Under the pieces are notes generated by a model. That model searched no databases. It saw nothing but the letters and a program-made list of their open reading frames with translations, and had not been told where the DNA came from. A DNA stretch of 28,062 nt from Selenomonadaceae bacterium (GTDB lineage Bacteria; Bacillota; Negativicutes; Selenomonadales; Selenomonadaceae). The stretch's first letter is position 1, and each line of letters begins with the position of its first letter. A program made the position numbers and the translations under genes. This document shows positions 5,970 to 14,139 of the stretch, in pieces. The DNA lies in NCBI GenBank assembly GCA_017445435.1, contig JAFSUE010000091.1, positions 1 to 28,062 of the forward strand, given 5' to 3'.

Positions 5970-7973
5970 ATGAGAAAATCCAACAGCATTTTCAAAACGG
6001 CGTTTGTATCAGAATCTGGCGCGGAACTTACCAACAAAGATTATTTTGCCTACGTTGAATTTGACGATTACGCCTGCTACGTTTTGGCGTCTGGGATAAC
6101 TGACTTTGAAACTTCGGAAGCCGCGAAGGAAGCAGTTGAACACTTGCTTTTAAGTTTTGAAGAACATCCTAGTATGTCTAGCGGTACGCTCAAGCGGTAC
6201 ATGAAGGAAACGAATGAAAGATTGTTAAATAGCAGTCACGCGCAAAGGTTGAAAGCGTCCGTCATTATGGTTGTGACTGACTATGAAAAATTTCGGTACG
6301 TGGCGGCTGGCAATGTTCGCTTGAGAATGTACAGGAAAGGGCGCTTTTTAATTGGTTCGTCCGATATGTCGCTTGCTGATGATTTGATTAAAAAGGGCGA
6401 AAGTGAAACGCCGCTTGACCGTCACGAAGAACGGCATAATTTGTATGCGTATCTCGGCAAAAAAGAAATGTTTAAACCATTCGTGTCTAAATCCTACAAG
6501 TTAGATGACGCGGATATAATCTCAATTTATACGCAGGGATTGTGGGAACACGTCGACTCACAGGAAATTGACGAAATTTTTGCTGACGCCTCCGACGACC
6601 CTAAAGAATCTGTTGACCTTTTGGAAGACGTTTTACTTTCGCGTCAACCGCCGAATTTGAAAAGCTATACTATTGTTGCCATATTTGTCAATAAAATTTA
6701 TCGTGACCCTGACCGTGAACGTAAACGCCAACGCTACATAAAAATTGCGCTTATTATTCTTGTTATTCTTTTGATTATCGGAATTATTTGGTATATTTTC
6801 AATAGAATTCGCCAAGATAAAATTGAAGAAATGCAAACTTATATGGAAAGAACGCAGACCTTTATGGATCAAGAAAATTTCAAGCGTGCTATGGAAAATG
6901 CGCAAAAAGCGTTGCCTTTGGCTAGAGAATTAAAACTGGCAGACGAAGAAGAAAGTATCACTGACGATCTGCTGATATTGGATGCGGTTACACAAGCCAA
7001 TGATTTTTTTGATAAAGGCAACTACACTTCCGCTTACGAATACTATGTTAAGGCGTTGAATTATTCTTCCATTACAGATAAAGTTATGCGTGATTTCGTT
7101 CAACATAGAGTCAGCGTTCTTGAAAGCCAACTGAATCTGGAACAATTTATGCAGTTGGGCGATTATGTTTTACAACAGGAATATTTTGATGAAGCGGAGG
7201 CAATGTACCGCAGAGCTGCTAATTTGGCATCGACAATTCACGATAAAGATGGATTTGATAAAGCAATGAATGCTATTGCAGGTATTTACGCTAAAAAAGC
7301 GGAATTGCGTAAAGACGCTGAAGACAAGTTAGATAAGAAAAGACAAGATTTAGATCAAAAGTTGGAACAGCAACGACAAACTGCCTTAACTGATGCGCTT
7401 AAAAAAGGTGACGACTTATTGGCGGCTGGCGATATTGACGGCGCACAAAAAGCATATCTTGACGCAAGAAATTTAGCTAACAATCCTGCTGAATTACCCC
7501 AAATTAACGCGGCATTGGGTCAAGTATCTCAAGCGCGTGAGAAAAAAGAATTGGAAGAAACGACTTCTGCAGATGAGCGCAAAAAAGAATTTGCTGAAGC
7601 GACAGACACTGAAACTAAAGGCGATGAATCTTTTGCCGCTGGCGATTATCCAGCCGCGCAGATGTATTACTTGACGGCGATTGAAAAATTTAACGCATTG
7701 GTTGAGATGGACAAAGTAAAAAGTATTCAAGAAAAATTCAACTTAGCGCGAACTAAAAGTTTTGAATCACGCGGAACAAAAGTTGAGGCTGAAGATACTG
7801 AACAAAGAGCCCGTAACTTTTACGCTGATAAAAATTATGAAGAGGCGAAGGCGGCTGCTACTAAAGCTAAGGAACTTTATGAAAAACTCGGTATGAAATT
7901 AAAAGTTCAAGATATGGACGTTTTGCTGGAACAAATTACGACGGACGCGCAAATTGCCGCTGCATTAAAGTAG
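5970..7973 (+). CDS. Pseudo-PP2C, transmembrane segment and TPR-repeat protein, 667 aa
   Basis: Residues 1-245 follow the PP2C fold pattern but have lost most metal ligands: Asp24 remains in NKDYF, but ASG replaces ADG (40-42), AAGNVR stands for GDSR, TQG for SDG, and no DN is present near SYTIVAIF. It is therefore probably a non-catalytic pseudophosphatase. A basic stretch (RERKRQR) and one membrane helix (about 256-277) follow. The remaining 390 residues contain at least four or five TPR-like units, such as AGDIDGAQKAYLDA and AGDYPAAQMYYLTA, around a Lys/Gln-rich coiled coil. Charge distribution predicts the TPR part outside the cytoplasm. It lies 10 bp downstream of the active-looking PP2C. 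The architecture suggests a trans-membrane sensor or scaffold linking envelope and cytosolic signalling. Confidence 0.8.
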   Translation: MRKSNSIFKTAFVSESGAELTNKDYFAYVEFDDYACYVLASGITDFETSEAAKEAVEHLLLSFEEHPSMSSGTLKRYMKETNERLLNSSHAQRLKASVIMVVTDYEKFRYVAAGNVRLRMYRKGRFLIGSSDMSLADDLIKKGESETPLDRHEERHNLYAYLGKKEMFKPFVSKSYKLDDADIISIYTQGLWEHVDSQEIDEIFADASDDPKESVDLLEDVLLSRQPPNLKSYTIVAIFVNKIYRDPDRERKRQRYIKIALIILVILLIIGIIWYIFNRIRQDKIEEMQTYMERTQTFMDQENFKRAMENAQKALPLARELKLADEEESITDDLLILDAVTQANDFFDKGNYTSAYEYYVKALNYSSITDKVMRDFVQHRVSVLESQLNLEQFMQLGDYVLQQEYFDEAEAMYRRAANLASTIHDKDGFDKAMNAIAGIYAKKAELRKDAEDKLDKKRQDLDQKLEQQRQTALTDALKKGDDLLAAGDIDGAQKAYLDARNLANNPAELPQINAALGQVSQAREKKELEETTSADERKKEFAEATDTETKGDESFAAGDYPAAQMYYLTAIEKFNALVEMDKVKSIQEKFNLARTKSFESRGTKVEAEDTEQRARNFYADKNYEEAKAAATKAKELYEKLGMKLKVQDMDVLLEQITTDAQIAAALK

Positions 7974-7980
7974 GTCTGCT

Positions 7981-10659
7981 ATGGAACAAAAAAAATATTA
8001 TGAACACGACTTGAAGAAAATGACTGTTTATCAGTTGCAGGAAATTGCGCGGCGTGAAAAAATTATTCCTGCGGTTGCCAATCGCTTGGATAAGGAACTT
8101 TTGATTGAAACTATTTTGTGGTATCGCGGCGCCGAACAAGCTTTGCTGATAAATGATTATCGCGCAGAAGATTATCAGCGCTTGGAAAATGCTTTTGCGC
8201 AAATAACTTTTCAACCGCAATTAAATAATTTGCAGTGTACGGCTGACATTGTCGTTTGGCAGGGGCTTGCCGTAAATTTTTATGACAACATCACAATAAA
8301 TTACACGCCGCAACTTATCGGCACTAATGCGTTCATTGTCGATAATGGCGGCAATTTATGCTGTACTTTTAATGTTGAAGAAAAAGTTCACGATAAAAAT
8401 TTTCTTTACCTTAGAAAAAATCGTAACTTCCCCTGCCGCGAATCGACGATTAAAAATTATTTTTTGGTACTTTTGGAGCGCGTTTATTCCGAGCAATTTT
8501 TCAATTTTTACAATGGCAAAATTCCATTCGTGCAGGAAAATATTCCCGCGTACTGTCTGCAACTTTTAAATTTTCAAGTTAATGAGCCAAATATTTTAAA
8601 AATGCCCGTTGCTATCGATTTCGGTACGTCAAGCACTACGGCGGGCGTTTTAGATTTTTCAGCTAAAGTTGACTTGGCGAAGTTCAACGCTGAAAAAATT
8701 CGACACGCCATTTTCTACGACAATGATGACAATGAAGTTAATTTAATTCCCACGATTATAGGTGTTAAATCGCTGGAAAATCCCGATAATCCCGAATACG
8801 TTTTTGGCTACGACGCTATAAATTTGTCGAAGTACATGGACGAAGGCTATACGATTTTGTACGACGTAAAGCGCTGGATTGCCGATTATGACAGGGAAGA
8901 AGAATTGACGGATAATTTGGGGCGTCGTGCCTTCATCAGTCGGAAAAAAATTTTGCGGGAATTTTTTATATACATAATTTATTCGCTGGAAGATTATATC
9001 AAAGGGCGCGTCCGTAGCGTTCACATTTCTGGACCAGTCAAGCAGAAGGGCAAATTTCAGCGAATGTTCCAAGAAATTTTGTCTGACTACGCCGTTGAAA
9101 AAAATGAAATGATTGATGAAAGCGTCGCCGTACTTTACAACACGATAAGCGAATTTATTGAAAGTAAAACTATTCGCAACCGCCAAAAGTATAGCGCACT
9201 TGTTATCGACTGCGGCGGCGGCACGACGGATATTTCATCTTGCAATTTTTCTGTTGACGATAACCGCGTTGCTTATTCGATTGACATTGAGACAGGCTAC
9301 GAAAACGGTAGCACCGATTTTGGCGGAAATAATTTGACGTACAGAATTTTGCAGGCGTTGAAGTTGAAAATTGTTGAAACTCTTTGCAACCAATATTTAA
9401 ATCGCAGTCCGATTGTAAAGGCGCGGCGCGATTTTTACGGCGAAAAAGATTCTTTCGACCAAAAAACTTTTATGAAGGCGTCCGCAATTCCTACGCTGAA
9501 AAATTTGTTGAAAAATTTTAGCTTAGGCGTTTTCCGATACATTGACGAACACGGCGTCGCGGCAGTTTACAAAGATTTTGAGGCGGCGTATATGCAGGCG
9601 GAAGAAATTTTGCCGACGCGCTATAAAGATTGGGAAACGCGCAACCGCAATGATTATTTCCGCGTCCGCAACAATTATTATTTTTTGTTTATGCTTGCTG
9701 AAGAGATAAAGCAAAATTTTTTCCAAAACTATGGAATTCTGCGCGTACTGTTGACTGTTGAAGGCAACCGCGATAAGCCCGATCGAAATTGGGAACTTAA
9801 CCGCCAATATGAAAGTTTTGACGAAGACACAATTAAAATTCCGCTCGACAAATGGAAGTTGACGTTAAAAAATTCTAATGGGCTGACTTTGATAAAATAT
9901 TTGCCAGATATTTCTTTCAACGTCTTTGAAGTTGAACCGCTCCTCGACCCTGACATTTACAACATCATTCGCCAACTTTTAGATCCAATTTATGAAAGCG
10001 GAGAAATTGAAGACTATAGCTTAATTAAGTTAAGCGGACAATCTTGCAAAATTGAACTGTTCCGCACCGCGTTAAAAGAATTTGTTCCTGGCAAATTGAT
10101 TAAATCTAAGCAAAAAATTGATTCGCTTGCCGATAAAAATGAATTGAAAATGTCTTGTATCGACGGCGCTTTAAAATATTTGCGCGATAAAAAATTTGGT
10201 TACGCTGACATTAAAATTAAAAATCGTCGTCCGCATTTGCCGTACCTTTTAACTGGCTTTACTCACAACGGAAAAGAAGTTGCGCTGATTGATGATAATC
10301 AGGATAAAGATCGTGGCGTACTTTCGCGAAATATCGAAGATTTGACGCTGACTGTTTATCTTAAAGATAATGATAAAAATTTGCGCCAAGAAATTATTTT
10401 TGAGTGTATGCTCGATGAATTTCAAGAAATGCGGCAGGAAGAAATTGAAAAACTTTTCGGCGAAAATATTCCGCAAGATGAAACTGATACGATTGTCAAC
10501 GGCGAAGTGAAATTTTTTGTACGTGCAGAGCCGCTCGATTGGGGATTTGTTATTATTCCTGTCTATCGCGCTGATGAATCGCTTTTCGTCGGTAAAGAAA
10601 AATTTTTTAACTTTGAAAATGATAATTGGATTAAAAACTTTTTTGACGGGTTAAAGTGA
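7981..10659 (+). CDS. Hsp70/actin-fold ATPase with N-terminal extension, 892 aa
   Basis: The actin/Hsp70 nucleotide-binding motifs are clear: phosphate-1 AIDFGTSSTTAGV from about residue 210, phosphate-2 VIDCGGGTTDIS at about 408-419, and an adenosine-type motif KLSGQSCKIELF near 683. About 205 residues precede the ATPase; their first 45 (LKKMTVYQLQEIARREKI, then LDKELLIETI) resemble a SAP/Rho-N-type helix-extended-loop-helix. A beta-rich C-terminal part (about 745-892) replaces a standard DnaK substrate-binding domain, which I cannot recognise. At 892 residues it is much longer than DnaK (about 610-640). The J-domain protein five genes upstream is its likely co-chaperone. It follows the TPR gene by 7 bp and overlaps the next gene by one base. 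Role in assembling or disassembling the sheath or tube is inference. Confidence 0.85.
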   Translation: MEQKKYYEHDLKKMTVYQLQEIARREKIIPAVANRLDKELLIETILWYRGAEQALLINDYRAEDYQRLENAFAQITFQPQLNNLQCTADIVVWQGLAVNFYDNITINYTPQLIGTNAFIVDNGGNLCCTFNVEEKVHDKNFLYLRKNRNFPCRESTIKNYFLVLLERVYSEQFFNFYNGKIPFVQENIPAYCLQLLNFQVNEPNILKMPVAIDFGTSSTTAGVLDFSAKVDLAKFNAEKIRHAIFYDNDDNEVNLIPTIIGVKSLENPDNPEYVFGYDAINLSKYMDEGYTILYDVKRWIADYDREEELTDNLGRRAFISRKKILREFFIYIIYSLEDYIKGRVRSVHISGPVKQKGKFQRMFQEILSDYAVEKNEMIDESVAVLYNTISEFIESKTIRNRQKYSALVIDCGGGTTDISSCNFSVDDNRVAYSIDIETGYENGSTDFGGNNLTYRILQALKLKIVETLCNQYLNRSPIVKARRDFYGEKDSFDQKTFMKASAIPTLKNLLKNFSLGVFRYIDEHGVAAVYKDFEAAYMQAEEILPTRYKDWETRNRNDYFRVRNNYYFLFMLAEEIKQNFFQNYGILRVLLTVEGNRDKPDRNWELNRQYESFDEDTIKIPLDKWKLTLKNSNGLTLIKYLPDISFNVFEVEPLLDPDIYNIIRQLLDPIYESGEIEDYSLIKLSGQSCKIELFRTALKEFVPGKLIKSKQKIDSLADKNELKMSCIDGALKYLRDKKFGYADIKIKNRRPHLPYLLTGFTHNGKEVALIDDNQDKDRGVLSRNIEDLTLTVYLKDNDKNLRQEIIFECMLDEFQEMRQEEIEKLFGENIPQDETDTIVNGEVKFFVRAEPLDWGFVIIPVYRADESLFVGKEKFFNFENDNWIKNFFDGLK

Positions 10660-11645
10660 TGTTTAAAAAAATTTTTGCTTTGTTGCTGACTTTTTTGTTG
10701 GCAACAAATTTTTTATCGGTAAATGCCAAAACTAAGGAAGAAAAAGCCGCTGAAAAACAAGCTAACAAAGAATTTGAACTTCAGCAGAAACGCGAAAAAG
10801 AATTAGCTAAAATCGCGCGTCGAACAAACATTTTAAAAGTTGAAGAATGGGCGAATAATGGCGACGTTCAAGCGCAAATGATTTTATCTTACGCATATTC
10901 GACAGGGCAACGCGTCGACAGAGATAAAAAAATTGCCAAAGAATGGCAAGATAAAGTTTCGGCAACTAACAAAGATTTAGCTGAAAATTTTATTCCGCTT
11001 GAGTATTTCGGCAGAAAAATAAAACTTCCGCGTCTTTACGGTTTAGCGGCAAGTCGTTCACAAATTGGGCTGTACGTCGACCAAAATTTTGATGACGCTT
11101 TACGTTGGGCGGAACTTGGCGCGTCGGAATTTGACACGCTTTCTTTTGCAATTATCGGCGTGGCTTATTACACTGGGCGCGGTTATCGCCAAGATTTTAA
11201 AAAAGCTATCGAATTTCTTAAAAAAGCTAGCGATGAACCGATTGCGTTAAATCTTTTAAGTGACGCTTACGCGAAGGGCAACGGCGTCGACCAAGATTTA
11301 GAAAAAAGTAAATTTTACGCTGATTATTTAAATTCTATCGTTCAGCCGAAAATTGATAAACAACGTGAAAAAAATCAAGAAAAAATTGATAAACAGCACG
11401 AAAAAGAATCTAAAAATGCAAAAACTTCAGCTGATGATAAAAAGTCCACTGATGACAAGAAAAATTCAGCTGATGATAAAAAATCCAATGATGACAAGAA
11501 AAATTCAACTGATGATAAAAAATCCACTGATGACAAGAAAAATTCAACTGATGATAAAAAGTCCACTGATGACAAGAAAAATTCAACTGATGATAAAAAA
11601 TCTACTGACGATAAAAATTCTGAAAAAAATTCGGAGGCTAAATAA
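10659..11645 (+). CDS. Exported Sel1-repeat protein with charged repeat tail, 328 aa
   Basis: A signal peptide is visible (KK, then a hydrophobic core of LLLTFLLA, cleavage probably after VNA), so the protein is exported. A Lys/Glu-rich helical stretch follows, then three or so Sel1/TPR-like units, for example NGDVQAQMILSYAYSTGQ, FAIIGVAYYTGRG and LNLLSDAYAKGNGVDQD. The last 75 residues are a low-complexity tail built from a 13-residue unit, SADDKKSTDDKKN. ATG 10659 is chosen over GTG 10656 because it gives the usual TGATG overlap with the Hsp70 gene. Sel1 proteins are scaffolds, and this one could meet the extracytoplasmic TPR part of the pseudo-PP2C protein. That pairing is inference. The next gene begins inside its stop codon. 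Confidence 0.8.
   Translation: MFKKIFALLLTFLLATNFLSVNAKTKEEKAAEKQANKEFELQQKREKELAKIARRTNILKVEEWANNGDVQAQMILSYAYSTGQRVDRDKKIAKEWQDKVSATNKDLAENFIPLEYFGRKIKLPRLYGLAASRSQIGLYVDQNFDDALRWAELGASEFDTLSFAIIGVAYYTGRGYRQDFKKAIEFLKKASDEPIALNLLSDAYAKGNGVDQDLEKSKFYADYLNSIVQPKIDKQREKNQEKIDKQHEKESKNAKTSADDKKSTDDKKNSADDKKSNDDKKNSTDDKKSTDDKKNSTDDKKSTDDKKNSTDDKKSTDDKNSEKNSEAK
11427..11618 (+). repeat. In-frame tandem repeat, four 39-bp units plus a partial unit
   Basis: Units begin at 11427, 11466, 11505 and 11544, and a 36-bp degenerate unit starts at 11583. Each encodes S(A/T)DDKKS(T/N)DDKKN. Units differ by only a few bases, so copy number is probably unstable by replication slippage, always in frame. Confidence 0.92.
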
Positions 11646-12937
11646 TGGGAATTTTTGACAGCGATTTTGATATTGAAGATTATATTTTAAAAAGAATTCC
11701 TGAACTTGCAAATTTGGAGGAACGCGACCTTTTTAAAGCGATTATAAGCGGTTCGACCGTTTCGCTTTACAATCACATCAAAGACGAATATTCCGCGCTG
11801 GAAAAAAGAATTTTCGACGAAGCGCCAAAAGCTCTGCGTATGCCAGATTTATTTATTTGCGTCATTGATTCTGAAAAATATGATATGACCGATTTAAATA
11901 TGCTTCCGATTTTTCCCGAAGATTTACGCGAAAAAAAAGTTGACGCCGCCGAAATGATTCATGCCGTTGCAAATAATCAAGAATTTTATCTTTATACTTG
12001 CATGATTAAGGCTGATTATCTCGATTTGAAAAAATTGATGGCGACGCCGCGCAGATTTAAAGGCGTTATCGAAAATGAATTTGGCGAAACGCCCGCAGAA
12101 TTTATCGTCAAGCCCAATGAAAAATATTTAAAAAAAGTTGAGGAACTTTACGACATTGCAAAATTAAATTTCCTGCCGTGGCGCAGTGTAAATGCCGCGT
12201 ACCTTTACAAACTTTTCGACGTTTATGTTGTGTCTATTGAGCATTGGGACGACCAATTAGAAGTTCGCAAGGTTACGACGGAATTTGACGAATTTAGCGA
12301 AAAGATTTTGTATAAGCCGTTGCCGATTTGGAATATTTGGGAAACGACGATTAAAGCAAATTCGTATCCTCAACCTGCCGTCGACAGAAAATATTTTGAG
12401 CATTATTTGTACAAAAAGCAATTCAACGAAGGACACGAATATTTATTGAAACGTTCCGATTTCGTCATAAGAAATATTTCACGCAGAGACGGCGACGTTT
12501 ATATAATTTGTGATAGCGATTCGCCCAATGACTGGGATTTTTACGAATTTTTTCCCGCGCCTGAACAAAAAAAATACGAAAATATTTTGCTTAGCAACGC
12601 GCAAGATGAAAGTTTTTCAAGAAATATGATTGAATATTTTGGGCAACGCATTAAAACGCGGACGGAGCTTGTACGGTTTTTTAATTCGTTTGAGTGCCGC
12701 GAATTTTTAACTTTTGTCGACGCAAAAATTAAAGGTAAGCCGCGCAAAATTGAAACGTATTCTATGGAAAGTTTTATTGATTATGAGTACCGAACTGGCG
12801 ATAGACCGCAAAGTTTAGAATTTTCTTTTAGACCTGCTGACGAAGATTTTTATTTAAATCGCGATATTATGAGCTTTTTAATGACTGAAATTCAACATTT
12901 CTTTCCAGAATATCAATGCGTCGGAAAGCTTGTTTGA
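11645..12937 (+). CDS. Unrecognised 430-aa protein of the sheath/tube operon
   Basis: I do not recognise this family. It is a soluble, acidic and aromatic-rich protein (many Tyr, Phe, Trp) with no signal peptide, membrane helix or nucleotide-binding motif. It starts with MGIFDSDFDIEDYILKRIPEL and ends in a Phe/Tyr-rich region (SFLMTEIQHFFPEY). The start ATG overlaps the upstream stop (TAATG), with GGAGG at 11633-11637. This coupling places it in the same unit as the signalling genes. Size and composition would be compatible with a baseplate or assembly protein such as a TssK- or TssF-like component, but no sequence motif supports that. Its C-terminus runs directly into a copy of the ATTAAG repeat, so the last codons may have been reshaped by that insertion. 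Confidence 0.7.
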   Translation: MGIFDSDFDIEDYILKRIPELANLEERDLFKAIISGSTVSLYNHIKDEYSALEKRIFDEAPKALRMPDLFICVIDSEKYDMTDLNMLPIFPEDLREKKVDAAEMIHAVANNQEFYLYTCMIKADYLDLKKLMATPRRFKGVIENEFGETPAEFIVKPNEKYLKKVEELYDIAKLNFLPWRSVNAAYLYKLFDVYVVSIEHWDDQLEVRKVTTEFDEFSEKILYKPLPIWNIWETTIKANSYPQPAVDRKYFEHYLYKKQFNEGHEYLLKRSDFVIRNISRRDGDVYIICDSDSPNDWDFYEFFPAPEQKKYENILLSNAQDESFSRNMIEYFGQRIKTRTELVRFFNSFECREFLTFVDAKIKGKPRKIETYSMESFIDYEYRTGDRPQSLEFSFRPADEDFYLNRDIMSFLMTEIQHFFPEYQCVGKLV

Positions 12938-12967
12938 ATTAAGAATTAAGAATGTAGAATTAAGAAT
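12937..12967 (+). repeat. Solo copy of the ATTAAG-type repeat
   Basis: Bases 12937-12960 match, without a mismatch, the reverse complement of the right end of the four-helix-bundle element (2541-2564). A further TAAGAAT follows. It separates two genes that otherwise look like operon partners, and no gene accompanies it. Confidence 0.85.
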
Positions 12968-12982
12968 TTGAAAATTCCATTG

Positions 12983-12990
12983 AAAGGGGA
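12983..12990 (+). promoter_or_regulatory. Ribosome binding site AAAGGGGA deciding a TTG start
   Basis: AAAGGGGA is followed by seven T and a TTG at 12998-13000, which is proper spacing. An in-frame TTG at 12968 lies upstream of this site and beside the repeat, with no ribosome site of its own. Confidence 0.65.
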
Positions 12991-12997
12991 TTTTTTT

Positions 12998-13705
12998 TTG
13001 AATTTTATTTGGGATATTGTTTTGCAAGCCGCGCAGGACGATTTTGAATCGCAAAAATTATTTTTTCAGCCAGCGGAAAGTTTTAGCCCATATTACGAAC
13101 ATTCTTTCAAAAATATCAATCAGCGGCACGTTGACGATACGAATGTTGAAATAAATCCGCTTTACAGATTTTCGCCGATTTTTGAATATTTGTTGCACCC
13201 AGATGTTAAAGATTTGATTTTCGCCGACCAAAAAAATTTTATCCGTTATTATTTCGATTTGCTGACGCATATTTTGGCGGAAATTGATTTGTGTCACGGA
13301 ATGACGCGGCGCGAATTTTATATCAGAAAAATTCGCCATGAAGTTTTGGACGGAATTTTTGGCGAAATTGCGCGTGAAGGTATGTTGCAAATGAAAAAGG
13401 ATAAACAGCTTGCCGTTGCTGAAGAACTTTTATGCGTTATGGAAGTCGGCTCAAGCGTAAATTCTTTTTGCCACATTATGAAACAAATTTTCGACGGCTG
13501 CATAATTTATCAAAGTCGCGCTCATCCGCAAAAATTGTACGTTTATATCGGCAAAGAGCGTGACGAACAATTACAAAAAGAATGGCGTATGATTCGTGAA
13601 ACTTTTTTGCCGATTGACATTGAAGTCCGCGATTTTTGGGCGAATCATTTCGGAATTATGGGAATTGATGTCACGATGTTTGCTGATAAAATCGCTATTT
13701 TTTAA
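12998..13705 (+). CDS. Unrecognised 235-aa protein, last gene of the sheath/tube operon
   Basis: No family is recognised. The protein is soluble and rich in aromatic and charged residues. Its middle (LYRFSPIFEYLLHPDVKDL, then a helix with CHGMTRREFYIRKI) is helical. The closing part (LPIDIEVRDFWANHFGIMG) is beta-like and superficially resembles C-termini of small phage or T6SS baseplate wedge proteins, which is too weak to name it. The TTG start at 12998 is chosen from the AAAGGGGA site 7 bp before it; starting at TTG 12968 would place that ribosome site inside the gene. A strong terminator stands 10 bp after its stop, so it closes the transcription unit. Translation here may be partly uncoupled by the intervening repeat. 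Confidence 0.7.
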   Translation: MNFIWDIVLQAAQDDFESQKLFFQPAESFSPYYEHSFKNINQRHVDDTNVEINPLYRFSPIFEYLLHPDVKDLIFADQKNFIRYYFDLLTHILAEIDLCHGMTRREFYIRKIRHEVLDGIFGEIAREGMLQMKKDKQLAVAEELLCVMEVGSSVNSFCHIMKQIFDGCIIYQSRAHPQKLYVYIGKERDEQLQKEWRMIRETFLPIDIEVRDFWANHFGIMGIDVTMFADKIAIF

Positions 13706-13715
13706 AAACTTTTTC

Positions 13716-13737
13716 AAGCCTTCGGGCTTATTTTTTT
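13716..13737 (+). terminator. Rho-independent terminator closing the sheath/tube operon
   Basis: AAGCC-TTCG-GGCTT hairpin with a stable UUCG tetraloop, followed by A and seven T. It is placed 10 bp after the last stop codon. Confidence 0.9.
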
Positions 13738-14139
13738 GCAGGAAAGTTTATAATTCTATTGAAAAATTTGTCGCGTTGGTTTTAATGGACGTAAACTTTG
13801 AGCTAGGCGATTGTTGTTAAAGTTAAAAAAATTTTGGCTGTAATTTATATTGAACGTAATGATAGAACAAGAATTATATCTACCCGACTTGCTGAAAAAT
13901 TTGCAACAGGCAAGCTAAAAAATTATCTCCTATGAAAAAATTTTGTCGAAGATTTTTTTATGGCATAATAAAAAAATTTTAGGGTTGGAATTTATGTCAA
14001 AAAGCAAAATCCAATGGATAGATTTTGTAAAAGGTTTACAATTTTATCACAACGATTTAATTAATTTTGATTTAACATTTTGCAAAGTAAATCCCTGAAA
14101 ATAGCTTTTAGCGGGTAGCCAGTAGCTTGTAAAATTTTT
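13738..14139. other. Gene-poor gap with decayed sequence
   Basis: About 400 bp with no convincing gene. It contains the BrnT-like remnant and a 34-codon open frame from ATG 13994 to the stop at 14098 with only a weak ribosome site, which resembles nothing known to me and is probably noise. Bases 14110-14139 (TAGCCAGTAGCTTG) belong to an extended flank of the ATTACGCATT repeat, shared with 23037-23052. It separates two convergent transcription units. Confidence 0.6.
13807..13935 (+). pseudogene. BrnT-like toxin remnant (C-terminal fragment)
   Basis: An open frame without a plausible start encodes, from 13837, AVIYIERNDRTRIISTRLAE, which matches the C-terminal pattern of BrnT RNase toxins (V-V-Y-T-E-R, then R-I-R-I-I-S-A-R-x-A). 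The frame is closed by a stop at 13804-13806 upstream, and no BrnT N-terminus or BrnA antitoxin is found nearby. It is therefore a decayed fragment. The match rests on memory of the family signature and covers only about 20 residues. Confidence 0.45.

Noticed and set aside
4..13705. Tellurite-resistance-type (TerY/TerD) phosphorylation cluster
   Set aside because: FHA and PP2C genes would fit, but no TerD-like or von Willebrand factor A protein and no kinase are visible.
13596..13820. Small gene overlapping the end of the operon and its terminator
   Set aside because: It overlaps the 235-aa gene in another frame, spans the terminator, and has no ribosome site.
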